Positions 17,039 to 24,941 of a stretch of 64,000 nt of DNA are shown here, in pieces. Under the pieces are notes generated by a model. It saw only the letters and a program-made list of their open reading frames with translations, did no database searches and had not been told where the DNA came from. The stretch covers positions 3,410,001 through 3,474,000 of the forward strand of contig NC_014960.1 in assembly GCF_000199675.1 (NCBI RefSeq), written 5' to 3'. Made by a program: the position numbers and the translations under genes. This stretch comes from Anaerolinea thermophila UNI-1. Its GTDB lineage: Bacteria; Chloroflexota; Anaerolineae; Anaerolineales; Anaerolineaceae. Numbering within the stretch: position 1 is the stretch's first letter; the number at the start of each line of letters is the position of its first letter.

Positions 17039-17110
17039 ATGTCTTTTCTTACAGGAGGTGTGCGCCCGTCTCCATGCCGTAATCATACCCGTTTTCTGTG
17101 TAAAGGGTAG
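17039..17110 (+). CDS. Possible 23-residue micro-ORF
   Basis: An ATG at 17039 has AAAGGAGG nine bases upstream and opens 23 codons (MSFLTGG... ending LCKG) before TAG. Composition is unremarkable and no family is known to me. The only support is the ribosome-binding site, so this may be chance. Confidence 0.2.
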   Translation: MSFLTGGVRPSPCRNHTRFLCKG

Positions 17111-17320
17111 ATTAGGGAAATCACTCTTGGCGTGTGAACTTTATCATTCTCCCGATATGACACCTGCTACCCTTCAGGGGGTGAAGATTGCCCTGATTTT
17201 GTGACACCTTCCTCCCCCTGAAATGAGAGGAAATCGGTCATAAAAAGCGAGGAAAATCATCCTCGATTTATGTATATTTGCCACTACAATTCCTCCCCGG
17301 CTTTCATTAAGATTAGTTCA

Positions 17321-17818
17321 ATGTTCAGACAGGAGTACGCGCATCTTGCCATTTTTGAAGGGCTGAATCCCCAGCAGATTCAAGCCCTCTCTCCCTTTTT
17401 GGAAGAGGTGCGCTACCCCTCAGGTACGGTGATTTTCCAGCAGGGCAACTTTGCCGATGCACTGTGCATCGTGCTGGAAGGCGAGGTGCAAATTCGCTAC
17501 AAGCCCTACGACGGTCCCTCGCTGGTGGTTGCGCGCATTTCTCCGGGCGGGGTGTGCGGGTGGTCGGCGGCGCTGGGACGGGATGTGTACACCAGTTCCG
17601 CAGTGGCGAATACCGAGGTGGTGGCGTACCGCCTCAAGCGCGCCTGCCTGCAGACACTGTGCGAGCGCAACCCCGAACTGGGACGGGTATGGCTGGAACG
17701 GCTGGCGAGCGTCATCGCCGAGCGCTTACGCAACACCCATGTCTCCATCCTCGAAATGCTCACCGCCAGTATGGATTTACAGCCCTCCTCACAAGGGTGT
17801 CAGAATCAGGAGGAGTAA
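17321..17818 (+). CDS. Cyclic nucleotide-binding domain protein without DNA-binding domain
   Basis: 165 residues from the ATG at 17321, chosen because the family match begins there (FRQEYAHLAIFEGLNPQQIQALS); no clear Shine-Dalgarno is present. It has the cNMP-binding beta-roll of Crp/Fnr proteins: GTVIFQQGNFADALCIVLEGEVQI, then SPGGVCGWSAAL in the phosphate cassette region, then a long helix ending ERLRNTHVSILEML. The C-terminal helix-turn-helix of Crp is absent; the frame stops after a 20-residue tail. It may bind a nucleotide or act as a sensor by protein contact. The NifU domain gene starts three bases later, so they form one unit. Confidence 0.85.
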   Translation: MFRQEYAHLAIFEGLNPQQIQALSPFLEEVRYPSGTVIFQQGNFADALCIVLEGEVQIRYKPYDGPSLVVARISPGGVCGWSAALGRDVYTSSAVANTEVVAYRLKRACLQTLCERNPELGRVWLERLASVIAERLRNTHVSILEMLTASMDLQPSSQGCQNQEE

Positions 17819-17821
17819 TTT

Positions 17822-18091
17822 ATGGTAACCACGAACGGTAAATCCTTCGAGTATTCCACCGAGGAACGCCTGCGGGCGCTGATTGAGACGCTGGACACCT
17901 ACATTCAGCAGTACCATGGCGGTTCGGTGGAAATGGTGGGCTTTGACGGCAAGGTGCTCAAGGTGCGCCTGGGCGGTGCCTGTGAGGGTTGTCCGCTTTC
18001 GCCCACCACCATTAACGGCTGGGTTGCCGGGACGGTGCGGCAGTTCTTCCCCGAAATCGAGAAGGTTGAAGCCGTTGAGGAACAGTCCTGA
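17822..18091 (+). CDS. NifU-like C-terminal domain protein (Fe-S scaffold)
   Basis: 89 residues with AGGAGGAG upstream of the ATG. The Fe-S binding motif CxxC is in GACEGCPLSPTT around residues 58-69, and the preceding VEMVGFDGKVLKVRLGG is the standard beta hairpin of Nfu-type proteins. Such stand-alone domains carry or deliver iron-sulfur clusters in the cytoplasm. Coupling to the upstream cNMP-domain gene suggests redox or nucleotide sensing linked to cluster assembly, but that is a guess from spacing. Confidence 0.92.
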   Translation: MVTTNGKSFEYSTEERLRALIETLDTYIQQYHGGSVEMVGFDGKVLKVRLGGACEGCPLSPTTINGWVAGTVRQFFPEIEKVEAVEEQS

Positions 18092-18138
18092 TCGGCGCGT
18101 TTCTTCCCTGCAACACTCTCTCTACCTGATTAAGAGCG

Positions 18139-18483
18139 CCTCCCTGCAGGGTTCTCAGCCCTGAGGGAGGTTGCTTGCTCTGTTCCGGGCACTTTTGCGC
18201 TCCCAACGACACCCAGAGGTTCACCGCAAAGGCGCGAAGTGCGCATAAAAAGAGAAAACCACCCCTCAACGCCTTTGACGCGCGTAGTCTCAGTTCAGCG
18301 TGCGCTTGGGTAGCATCGCGAGCGAGCGCGGCGACCTCTTTCCCATCCTGCGGGCAAGTATCTTCGCAACCACACCTTTTACACCCCGAGCAACGTCAAG
18401 GGGCTCATCATCGTGTCGTTGCGAGGGCACGGAGTGCCCGAAGCCATCTCCCCAAATCATGCCCGACAGGCTCAGGGTGCGCC
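18139..18483. repeat. Intergenic region with three families of dispersed repeats
   Basis: The 452-base gap 18092-18543 holds no supported gene. An imperfect inverted repeat at 18139-18172 may end the cNMP/NifU transcript. TCACCGCAAAGGCGCGAAG at 18221 is a copy of the CACCGCAAAGGCGCGAAG family (also at 41932). GTGTCGTTGCGAGGGCAC...GCCATCTCCCC at 18412-18453 and a degraded unit near 18311 belong to the GTCATTGCGAG family. CCCGACAGGCTCAGG at 18461 is the CGACAGGCTCAG family. Confidence 0.7.
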
Positions 18484-18494
18484 CTGGCACAGCA

Positions 18495-18523
18495 AAAAAC
18501 AGGGAGCCGACACCGGCTCCCTG
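18495..18523 (-). terminator. Rho-independent terminator of the envelope operon
   Basis: AGGGAGCCG and CGGCTCCCT form a nine-base-pair stem with a four-base loop; on the minus strand GTTTTTTGCT follows. It lies about 20 bases after the stop of the acyltransferase gene. Confidence 0.88.
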
Positions 18524-18543
18524 CAAAACTCACGAAAAAGGGT

Positions 18544-19269
18544 TTACCCCTGCAAATCCAGGTTGATGCCTTGCTGAATCTCGCGGATACGCGGATGCCC
18601 GCGATAAAAGCCGTGATACTTCTCCGGCAACAGCGCGGCAATCCGGCACATGATTTCCTCGGTGTAGCGCTTCATCTGTTCCTCGCGGCGGTCGCGGTCC
18701 AGCGGCGGCAGGACAAACGGCTTGCCAAAAGTCACCGAGATGCGCGGACGTTGCAGGGTGAAAATGCGCGGGAAAACGTTCTCCGTCCCGGCAATGGCGG
18801 TAGGCACAATCGGCACACCCGCCCGCAGGGCTACCAGCGCCGTGCCGGGCTTGCCTTCCAGCAGTTGACCGGTGCGGCTTCGCGTGCCTTCGGGAGCAAT
18901 GCCCAGGGCAACGCCCTTTTTCAGCACCTCAACCGCCGCACGCAGTGCGCCAAAGTCGGCGTTTTCGCGGTCCAGCCAGATAATCCCGCCGGTGCGCAAA
19001 ATCCAGGCAAAGAGCGGGTACTTCTGATATTTATCCGCCACCAGCGCGGTAACGTCCTTGCGCGCCGGGTTGATGAACAGCAGTAAGGTATCCATGCGGC
19101 TCATGTGGTTGGTGGCAAGGATGACCCCGCCTTCAGCAGGCACATGCTCCACGCCGTGAAATTCCGGGCGGGTGAGCGCATGAATCAGCACATCGAAGAT
19201 TTTTTGCAGTTTCTGGCGGTCCATCCAGGGTTTGCGGTTGGTTTTAGTGTGTGAAAGAGATTGTTGCAT
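18544..19269 (-). CDS. 1-acyl-sn-glycerol-3-phosphate acyltransferase family protein (PlsC-like)
   Basis: 241 residues from the ATG at 19269, which follows a GGGAG. The acyltransferase motifs are clear: NHMSRMD (NHxxxxD, catalytic His-Asp) near residue 52-58, and APEGTRSRTGQL (PEGTRS, glycerol-phosphate binding) near 120. PlsC enzymes transfer an acyl group to lysophosphatidate at the membrane, making phosphatidate for phospholipids. It is the last gene of the minus-strand operon with DedA, PrsW-like and DsbA-cyclophilin genes, all envelope functions. A different acyl acceptor is possible within this broad family. Confidence 0.9.
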   Translation of the reverse strand: MQQSLSHTKTNRKPWMDRQKLQKIFDVLIHALTRPEFHGVEHVPAEGGVILATNHMSRMDTLLLFINPARKDVTALVADKYQKYPLFAWILRTGGIIWLDRENADFGALRAAVEVLKKGVALGIAPEGTRSRTGQLLEGKPGTALVALRAGVPIVPTAIAGTENVFPRIFTLQRPRISVTFGKPFVLPPLDRDRREEQMKRYTEEIMCRIAALLPEKYHGFYRGHPRIREIQQGINLDLQG

Positions 19270-19306
19270 ATTTACTTTAACTCCCAACCTGAAGAAAGGA
19301 TGCGCC

Positions 19307-19975
19307 CTACTGTTTGACCACAGCGGGATGCGGACGCCTTTTCTCTTTCAGGTACTCCACCACTGCGGGAATGAGCGAGATGAGGATGATGGCAATAATC
19401 ACCAGCGAGAAGTTCTCTTTGACGATGGGCAAATTGCCGAAGAAGTACCCCGCGCCGATGAACAGCCCCGTCCACACGATGCCGCCAATCACGTTGTAAC
19501 TGATGAAATAGCCGTAGCGCATCCGCCCGATGCCGGCTACAAACGGGGCAAAGGTGCGGATAATGGGAATGAAACGCGCCAGGAAGATGGTCTTCCCGCC
19601 GTGTTTTTCATAAAAGGCATGCGTGCGCTCCAGATACTCCCGCTTGAACCAGCGCGATTCCTGTGTGAACACCTTGGGACCGACAAAATGCCCAATCCAG
19701 TAATTCGCCGTATCGCCCAGCACGGCAGCCGTTGCCAGCAGTACCCACAGGAACAGCGGATGCAGACTGGTGGTTGCCGCAACCGCCCCTGCCGCAAAGA
19801 GCAGGGAATCGCCCGGCAGGAAGGGCGTTACCACCAGACCGGTCTCGATGAAAATCACCAGAAAGAGCACTGCATACACCCAAATGCCAATGTCATTGAC
19901 AATTTGGGGCAGGTGGCGATCCATGTGCAGGACAAAGTCCACAAACCAGCGAAAGAGTTCCAGCAAGAAATCCAT
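19307..19975 (-). CDS. DedA family membrane protein
   Basis: 222 residues with several membrane segments. Family signatures: FIETGLVVTPFLPGDSLLF near residues 42-60, GDTANYWIGHFVG near 85-97, and FLARFIPIIRTFAPFVAGIG around 130-150, which holds the conserved Arg residues. DedA proteins are proton-motive-force dependent membrane proteins, some of which act as undecaprenyl phosphate or phospholipid translocases. It lies seven bases after the PrsW-like gene and 37 bases before plsC, so co-transcription is likely. The exact lipid cargo cannot be told. Confidence 0.95.
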   Translation of the reverse strand: MDFLLELFRWFVDFVLHMDRHLPQIVNDIGIWVYAVLFLVIFIETGLVVTPFLPGDSLLFAAGAVAATTSLHPLFLWVLLATAAVLGDTANYWIGHFVGPKVFTQESRWFKREYLERTHAFYEKHGGKTIFLARFIPIIRTFAPFVAGIGRMRYGYFISYNVIGGIVWTGLFIGAGYFFGNLPIVKENFSLVIIAIILISLIPAVVEYLKEKRRPHPAVVKQ

Positions 19976-19981
19976 AACGGT

Positions 19982-21235
19982 TTAACTTTCCTTACTTTCA
20001 ACAGAATCATTCAGCACCGGCGCAGGCATTACCGCCCCAGCACGGTTGACCGCCGTGCGCTCAATGGCAAGAAGCCAGAAGAGCGCCAGCGCCAGTACCA
20101 GCAGAGCAAAGGGGGAAAGACGGTCTGCCAGAGAGAGGATATCTCTGAGCGGCTGAGAAGGCTCCAGCACACGGGCAAGCCCGCTGGTCAGCGCCAGCAG
20201 GTTCCACAACCCGTGTAACCCCACCACCAGCAGATACATGAGCCCCAAACGCTCGTACCTGCGGGATTGCCAGGCTTGCGCCAGCGCGCCGCCCATCAGC
20301 GCGGCGGTGGTGATGTGCAGGGTGGTGGTGCCAATGCGCCCTACCGCCAGGGTCATCCAGGAAGTCGCATCCGCGCCGATGACCGAGAAAAGCGACTCCA
20401 CCAGGGCAAAGCCCGCCCCGCACACCCCGCCCAGCCAGAAACCTTCGGCGGGGGTCAGGCGGTCGCCTGCCAACAGCCACACCGCCAGCGGCTTGAGGGC
20501 TTCTTCGATGAGCGGGACAAAGACGGTGAAAATCGCCGCTATGCCGAACAGCACCAGCGGTTGGCGCAGAATGGGGCGGTAAATGCGCAAAATCATCTCC
20601 GGGTCGCCCGCGGCATGAAGCAGACGAGAAGAGAGGTCCGCCAGATACTGCATCATCTCCGGGCGGGAGGAGAGGAAGGCAATGACGCCGATGAGCATCA
20701 AGACCATCAGCATCCCCTCTACCAGCAGGATGAGCGGGGTAACGAAAAACACGCCCACGTTCATCGCGCCCCAGAAACGCCCCGCCCGCACCGGCTGAGC
20801 CGGACGGGTGAGGTAAGCCACCAGCCACAGCGCCGGGATGACCACCACGGCAATCTGAAAGAAAGGCATGAACAGGCGCAGAACACCGTCGGCTTGCAGG
20901 ACGCCCGCCCCCACCACGATGATGAGCGGCACCAGCAGGAGCGCCAGCGACGCCGAAACCAGGTTCAGGCGCAGAGGCGCGGGCTCTTTACCCCACAGGC
21001 GCAATCCTGCCGCCCACAGCGAGGGGAGAGCCACCAGCCCCAGCAGGAGAAATGCCCAGCCCAGCGCCAGCAACGGCTCAGCCGAAGTATGAAAGAGCGC
21101 ACTGCCCGAAAAATATCCCAACGCGCCCATCCCTAACAACAGCAACCCGATGAGCCAGGCAGAGCCAAGCCCCAGCAGACTCAACAGGAGTTGGAACGCT
21201 ACGCGGATGGGAAAGGCGGGCTGAGAGTCGTTCAT
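19982..21235 (-). CDS. PrsW-like glutamic-type intramembrane protease
   Basis: 417 residues, mostly membrane helices. The PrsW/CAAX-protease-like catalytic motifs are visible: VPLIEEALKPLAVWL (EExxK type) around residue 245, then GFALVESLF with the second conserved Glu around 280, TTLHITTAALMGGAL with a conserved His, and LHGLWNLLAL with the last His and Asn. PrsW proteases cut membrane-anchored anti-sigma factors or similar substrates. No anti-sigma gene is in the window. The start lies only three bases after the stop of the DsbA-cyclophilin gene. The last 40 residues are a helix and a polar tail. Confidence 0.87.
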   Translation of the reverse strand: MNDSQPAFPIRVAFQLLLSLLGLGSAWLIGLLLLGMGALGYFSGSALFHTSAEPLLALGWAFLLLGLVALPSLWAAGLRLWGKEPAPLRLNLVSASLALLLVPLIIVVGAGVLQADGVLRLFMPFFQIAVVVIPALWLVAYLTRPAQPVRAGRFWGAMNVGVFFVTPLILLVEGMLMVLMLIGVIAFLSSRPEMMQYLADLSSRLLHAAGDPEMILRIYRPILRQPLVLFGIAAIFTVFVPLIEEALKPLAVWLLAGDRLTPAEGFWLGGVCGAGFALVESLFSVIGADATSWMTLAVGRIGTTTLHITTAALMGGALAQAWQSRRYERLGLMYLLVVGLHGLWNLLALTSGLARVLEPSQPLRDILSLADRLSPFALLVLALALFWLLAIERTAVNRAGAVMPAPVLNDSVESKES

Positions 21236-21238
21236 GCG

Positions 21239-22441
21239 TTATTTCTCGGAGATGGTTACCTTGAGAATTTTGGTGCCGGGTTGCAGGGTCTGATCGCTGG
21301 CGGGATCGCGCGGGGTGAGGCTCTCCACCACGTCCATGCCCTCGATGACCTCGCCAAAGATGGTGTAGTTGCCGTTGAGGCTTTCCTGCGCGTCGTAGGT
21401 GATGAAGAACTGACTGCCGTTGGTATCGGCGCCGGAATTTGCCATGGCAACCAGACCCTTGCGGTCAAATTTGGCATCGGTATTTTCATTCTTAAACACG
21501 TAGCCCGGACCGCCGTACCCACTGCCGCTGGGATCGCCCGCCTGCGCCACAAAGCCGGGCAGGACGCGGTGGAAGGTCACGCCGTTGAAGAAGCCTTCGC
21601 GGGCAAGGAAGACGAAACTGTTCACCGCCAGCGGGGCTTTATCGGCATACAATTGAATGACAATTTTGCCCTTCTCGGTTTCCATGGTAGCGGTGTACTG
21701 TTTGGCGGTGTCGATAATCATCGGCGGGCAGGACGTGTACTGGCGCGCCTGCAGTTTGAACAGTTCCACCAGGCTGGAAAGCGTCTCCAGGTCCATGCGA
21801 TCCTGATAAGGCAAGCCGTTCAGGAAGAGGAAGGGGGTGCCGGGCAAGCCGGTGTTCATGGCTTCGTCCAGATTCTTCTGGATGCGGGCTTTCACTTCCT
21901 CGCTGGCATAATCCTGTTTGAATTGGTCAACGTTCAACTTCAACTGCTCGGCAAGGGTGACGAAGTAATCCAGAGCATTTTCGGGGGTGTAGTTTGCCAG
22001 TTGGTCCTGCTGAGCAAAGATCAATTCGTGCATTTCCACGAATTTGCCCTGCTTGCCCGCCGCTTCGGCGGCTTGCGCCGCCACCCAGGAATTGGGATGC
22101 GAGGTCAGCGGGAAGTAGCGGAAGACCACGCGCACATCGTCAGGGTATTTCTCCACCAGTTGACGCAGAACCGGTGCCAGCATGGCGCAGTACGGGCACT
22201 GATAATCGCTGTACTCAATGATGGTGACCAGCGCGGTATCCTTACCGAGGATATGATCATCCTTGCCGGGGGCGGGTATCAGCGCCTGCAGAGTGGGGTT
22301 GGGGGTAGGCAGAACAGAGGAAACCTCACAGCCTGCCATGGGCGTGCCGCTGATGGGGACTTTCCCCCCTGCGGTTTGCGGCTGGCAGGCACCCAGCAGG
22401 AGAGCCATCACCGCCAGCAAGGGCAACAATTTACGCAACAT
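21239..22441 (-). CDS. Lipoprotein fusing a DsbA-like thioredoxin domain to a cyclophilin
   Basis: 400 residues from the ATG at 22441. The lipobox LLLGAC places the lipidated Cys at residue 19. Residues about 65-240 are a DsbA/DsbG-type thiol-disulfide oxidoreductase with YSDYQCPYCAML, a CxxC of CPYC. Residues about 245-400 are a cyclophilin: FHRVLPGFVAQAGDPSGSG, then GLVAMANSGADTNGSQFFIT, then YTIFGEVIEGMDVV. One surface-anchored protein thus offers disulfide exchange and prolyl isomerisation, both needed for folding exported proteins. It leads the minus-strand envelope operon. I recognise each domain well; this fusion I do not know as characterised. Confidence 0.93.
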   Translation of the reverse strand: MLRKLLPLLAVMALLLGACQPQTAGGKVPISGTPMAGCEVSSVLPTPNPTLQALIPAPGKDDHILGKDTALVTIIEYSDYQCPYCAMLAPVLRQLVEKYPDDVRVVFRYFPLTSHPNSWVAAQAAEAAGKQGKFVEMHELIFAQQDQLANYTPENALDYFVTLAEQLKLNVDQFKQDYASEEVKARIQKNLDEAMNTGLPGTPFLFLNGLPYQDRMDLETLSSLVELFKLQARQYTSCPPMIIDTAKQYTATMETEKGKIVIQLYADKAPLAVNSFVFLAREGFFNGVTFHRVLPGFVAQAGDPSGSGYGGPGYVFKNENTDAKFDRKGLVAMANSGADTNGSQFFITYDAQESLNGNYTIFGEVIEGMDVVESLTPRDPASDQTLQPGTKILKVTISEK

Positions 22442-22557
22442 ACTGAACTCCTTTAAAAGCAATCACCGGGGTGAAACACATCATCCCCTGTTTGTGGATT
22501 TTAACGGAGATTCGCCAAAATGGGGATTTTACAACGATTTGTTAAGAGATTCTAATT

Positions 22558-22690
22558 TTGGAACAGTCCGCCGGATGCTTTGACACGCTCGCCACGACAC
22601 CCCTGCCCCTCCTCCCCCTTTGCGGTAAACCTCTATATGTCGTTGCGCAAAAGTGTCTCGAATGGGTTAAACAATCTCTCCAATGGCTGG
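22558..22690. repeat. Dispersed repeat units downstream of the peptide importer operon
   Basis: An inverted unit (GACACGCTCGCCACGACAC, 22580 region) and a direct unit TATATGTCGTTGCG...AACAATCTCTCC (22634-22680) of the GTCATTGCGAG family. The 378-base gap 22442-22819 contains these units, the terminator at 22720, and the promoter region of the DsbA-cyclophilin operon. Confidence 0.6.
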
Positions 22691-22719
22691 TGGAAAATCC
22701 CAGCCTGGAGCAGGCACAC

Positions 22720-22751
22720 AAAAAAGCCCCCGACGGGACAATGTCGAGGGC
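22720..22751 (-). terminator. Rho-independent terminator of the peptide importer operon
   Basis: On the minus strand GCCCTCGAC pairs with GTCGGGGGC (one G-U pair) around an eight-base loop and is followed by TTTTTT. It lies about 70 bases after the stop of the last permease gene. Confidence 0.82.
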
Positions 22752-22819
22752 TAAAGGCTCAGGGGGCTTTCTTTACCACTTGCCGTTTTTGCTTCACTCC
22801 CCCCTGACGGATATGGGCT

Positions 22820-23749
22820 TCAGGAAACGCTCCCCCGCAGGCGCGGGTCAAGAGCATCGCGCAAGCCGTCGCCCAGCAGGTTGAACGACAGCACGGTGAG
22901 CATGATGGCTAACCCCGGGAAGAAGACCAGATGCGGGGCGTTGAACACGCTGTTGCGTTCCTCGCCCAGCATCAAGCCCCATTCGGGGGTGGGCGGCTCG
23001 GCGCCCAATCCCAGGAACGACAGCGCCGCCGCGTCAATGATGGCGCCGGCAATGCCCAGCGTGCCCTGCACAATGAGCGGGGTGATGGCATTGGGCAGGA
23101 TGCGCAGGAAGAGGATGTGCAAGCCACCTGCGCCCAGCGCGCGCGAAGCCTGCACGTACTCCATCTCGCGCACCTGCAGAACGGTTGCCCGCACCAGACG
23201 AGCATAGCGCGGGATGGAGACAATCCCGATGGCAAGCAGGGCGTTGATCAGCCCCGTCCCCAGCACCGCCACAATGGCAATGGCAAGCAAAAGACTGGGA
23301 AACGCCATCAGCACGTCCATAATGCGCATGATGAGGTTATCCACCCAGCCGCCAGCATACGCCGAGATAGCGCCCAGCAGACCGCCTACCAGAATGGCAA
23401 AGCCGATGGTGGCAAAGCCAATCTGCAGGGAAAGCCGCGAGCCAAACACCACCCGCGAGAACAGGTCGCGGAAGTTGCCGTCAATGCCGAAAATGTGTTC
23501 CGGCTTCTCGGCAGGACAGCCCAGCAGATGGATGCAGGGCGGTTCGCGGCGCTTGACATCCTGCATCTGCTTGACGGGGTCGTAAGGGGCAATCAGCGGG
23601 GCAAAAATGGCTACCAGCACCATCAGCCCCAGGATGATCATGCCAATCTGCGCCGAGCGGTGACGGCGCAAACGCCGCCAGGCGTCGCGGGTGGGAGACC
23701 AGCGCTCGGCGGCTTTTTCGGTGTTGTTTTTCAGCGAGACTGCGCTCAT
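22820..23749 (-). CDS. Peptide/nickel-type ABC transporter permease (DppC/OppC family)
   Basis: 309 residues with GGGAGGGAGA upstream of the ATG. The N-terminal OppC_N helix (AQIGMIILGLMVLVAIFAPLIAPYDP) is followed by the binding-protein-dependent transport fold; the EAA-like loop EYVQASRALGAGGLHILFLRILPNA near residues 205-230 contacts the ATPase. It forms the inner-membrane channel with the DppB-like protein encoded 15 bases upstream. ATPase genes of the transporter are not in the window and may lie elsewhere. It is the last gene of a binding protein - permease - permease operon. Confidence 0.95.
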   Translation of the reverse strand: MSAVSLKNNTEKAAERWSPTRDAWRRLRRHRSAQIGMIILGLMVLVAIFAPLIAPYDPVKQMQDVKRREPPCIHLLGCPAEKPEHIFGIDGNFRDLFSRVVFGSRLSLQIGFATIGFAILVGGLLGAISAYAGGWVDNLIMRIMDVLMAFPSLLLAIAIVAVLGTGLINALLAIGIVSIPRYARLVRATVLQVREMEYVQASRALGAGGLHILFLRILPNAITPLIVQGTLGIAGAIIDAAALSFLGLGAEPPTPEWGLMLGEERNSVFNAPHLVFFPGLAIMLTVLSFNLLGDGLRDALDPRLRGSVS

Positions 23750-23764
23750 GCTTCTCCCTCCCTC

Positions 23765-24841
23765 TCACTCCAGGCGGATGCGCGGGTCAAGGTAGGCGTA
23801 GGAAATATCCACCAGCAGGTTGACCAGGATGAAGACCATGGCAACCACCAGGGTAAAGCCCTGGACCACCGGATAATCGCGCGCCAGGATGGCGCCCACC
23901 AGCGCCGTGCCTACCCCCGGCAGGTTGAAGACCGTCTCGGTCAGCACTGCGCCGGAAAGCAGTGCGCCCGTCTCCAGCCCGATGATGGTGACAATGGGAA
24001 TCATGGCGTTGGAGAGGGCGTGCTTGCTGATGACCTTGTTGTAGGGCAAGCCTTTGGCGCGCGCCGTGCGGATGTAGTCCTGCCCGAGCACTTCCAGCAA
24101 ACTGGAGCGGGTCATGCGGGCGATGATTGCCATGGGAATTGTCCCCACCGCCACCGAAGGCAGGATGAGATGGCGCAAACCATCGCCGAGCAGTTTCCAG
24201 TTGCCGGTTGCCAGCGCGTTCACCAGCAGGGAGTGGGTGAGAAAGTCCACCACGAACTTCTGAAAGCCGCTCAGGTCTTTCAAGCCCCAGTAATCTGCCA
24301 GTTGGGTCAGCGCCAGTCCAGAGGTCAGGCGCGCCGAAGGCGGCAGGAAGAAGGGCGTATCCTTGAGCAGCAGGGCAAAGACGTATGCCAGCACCAGTCC
24401 CAGCCAGAATACCGGCATGGACACGCCGATATTGGCGATGACCATGGTAATCGTGTCCACAATGGTGTTGCGCTTGAGCGCCGAGATGATTCCCAGAAAC
24501 ACCCCGACAATGGTGGAAAAGAGCATCGCGCCGATGGTCAATTCAATCGTCATGGGCAGGCGGGCGGCAATCAGGTTGACCACCGGCTGTCCAAAGCGGA
24601 TGGACACCCCCAGGTCGCCCCTGCCCATGTTGACCAGAAAACGCCCGAACTGCACCAGCAAATTATCGTTCAAGCCGTAGCGCTCTTTAAATTCGGCGCA
24701 CTTTTCCTCGGTGGCGCGCTCACCCAGCATCACCTTGCAGGGGTCGCCGGGGATGGCGCGCACGATGACAAAGGTGACCAGCAAAACACCAATCAGTACC
24801 GGAAAGAGTAGAATGAGGCGACGCGTGATGAACTGAAGCAT
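23765..24841 (-). CDS. Peptide/nickel-type ABC transporter permease (DppB/OppB family)
   Basis: 358 residues. The start FITRRLILLFPVLIGVLLVTFVIVRAIPGDP is the classic DppB N-terminus, and DYIRTARAKGLPYNKVISKHALSNAMIP around 255-282 is the EAA loop that docks the ATPase. A 50-residue insertion (about 165-215, rich in LTSGLALTQLADYWGL) between membrane segments makes it somewhat longer than the typical 306-340. It pairs with the DppC-like permease downstream, and receives ligand from the binding protein encoded 100 bases upstream. Confidence 0.95.
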   Translation of the reverse strand: MLQFITRRLILLFPVLIGVLLVTFVIVRAIPGDPCKVMLGERATEEKCAEFKERYGLNDNLLVQFGRFLVNMGRGDLGVSIRFGQPVVNLIAARLPMTIELTIGAMLFSTIVGVFLGIISALKRNTIVDTITMVIANIGVSMPVFWLGLVLAYVFALLLKDTPFFLPPSARLTSGLALTQLADYWGLKDLSGFQKFVVDFLTHSLLVNALATGNWKLLGDGLRHLILPSVAVGTIPMAIIARMTRSSLLEVLGQDYIRTARAKGLPYNKVISKHALSNAMIPIVTIIGLETGALLSGAVLTETVFNLPGVGTALVGAILARDYPVVQGFTLVVAMVFILVNLLVDISYAYLDPRIRLE

Positions 24842-24941
24842 AAGACCTTTTGAAAAGAGGCGAGGGCGAGCCCGCCGAACCCGTTCTGGATTCTCAGACC
24901 CGCCCCGCGCGTTACATCATAGACTGGTTAATCCCGCTTGC

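Noticed and set aside
18175..19086. A 303-codon plus-strand frame starting in the repeat region at 18175
   Set aside because: It runs through dispersed repeats and then antisense to the plsC-like gene, with no coherent protein pattern.
22931..24811. A 626-codon plus-strand frame opposite the two permease genes
   Set aside because: His/Gln/Asp/Asn-rich low-complexity shadow of membrane helices; the minus-strand permeases are unmistakable.
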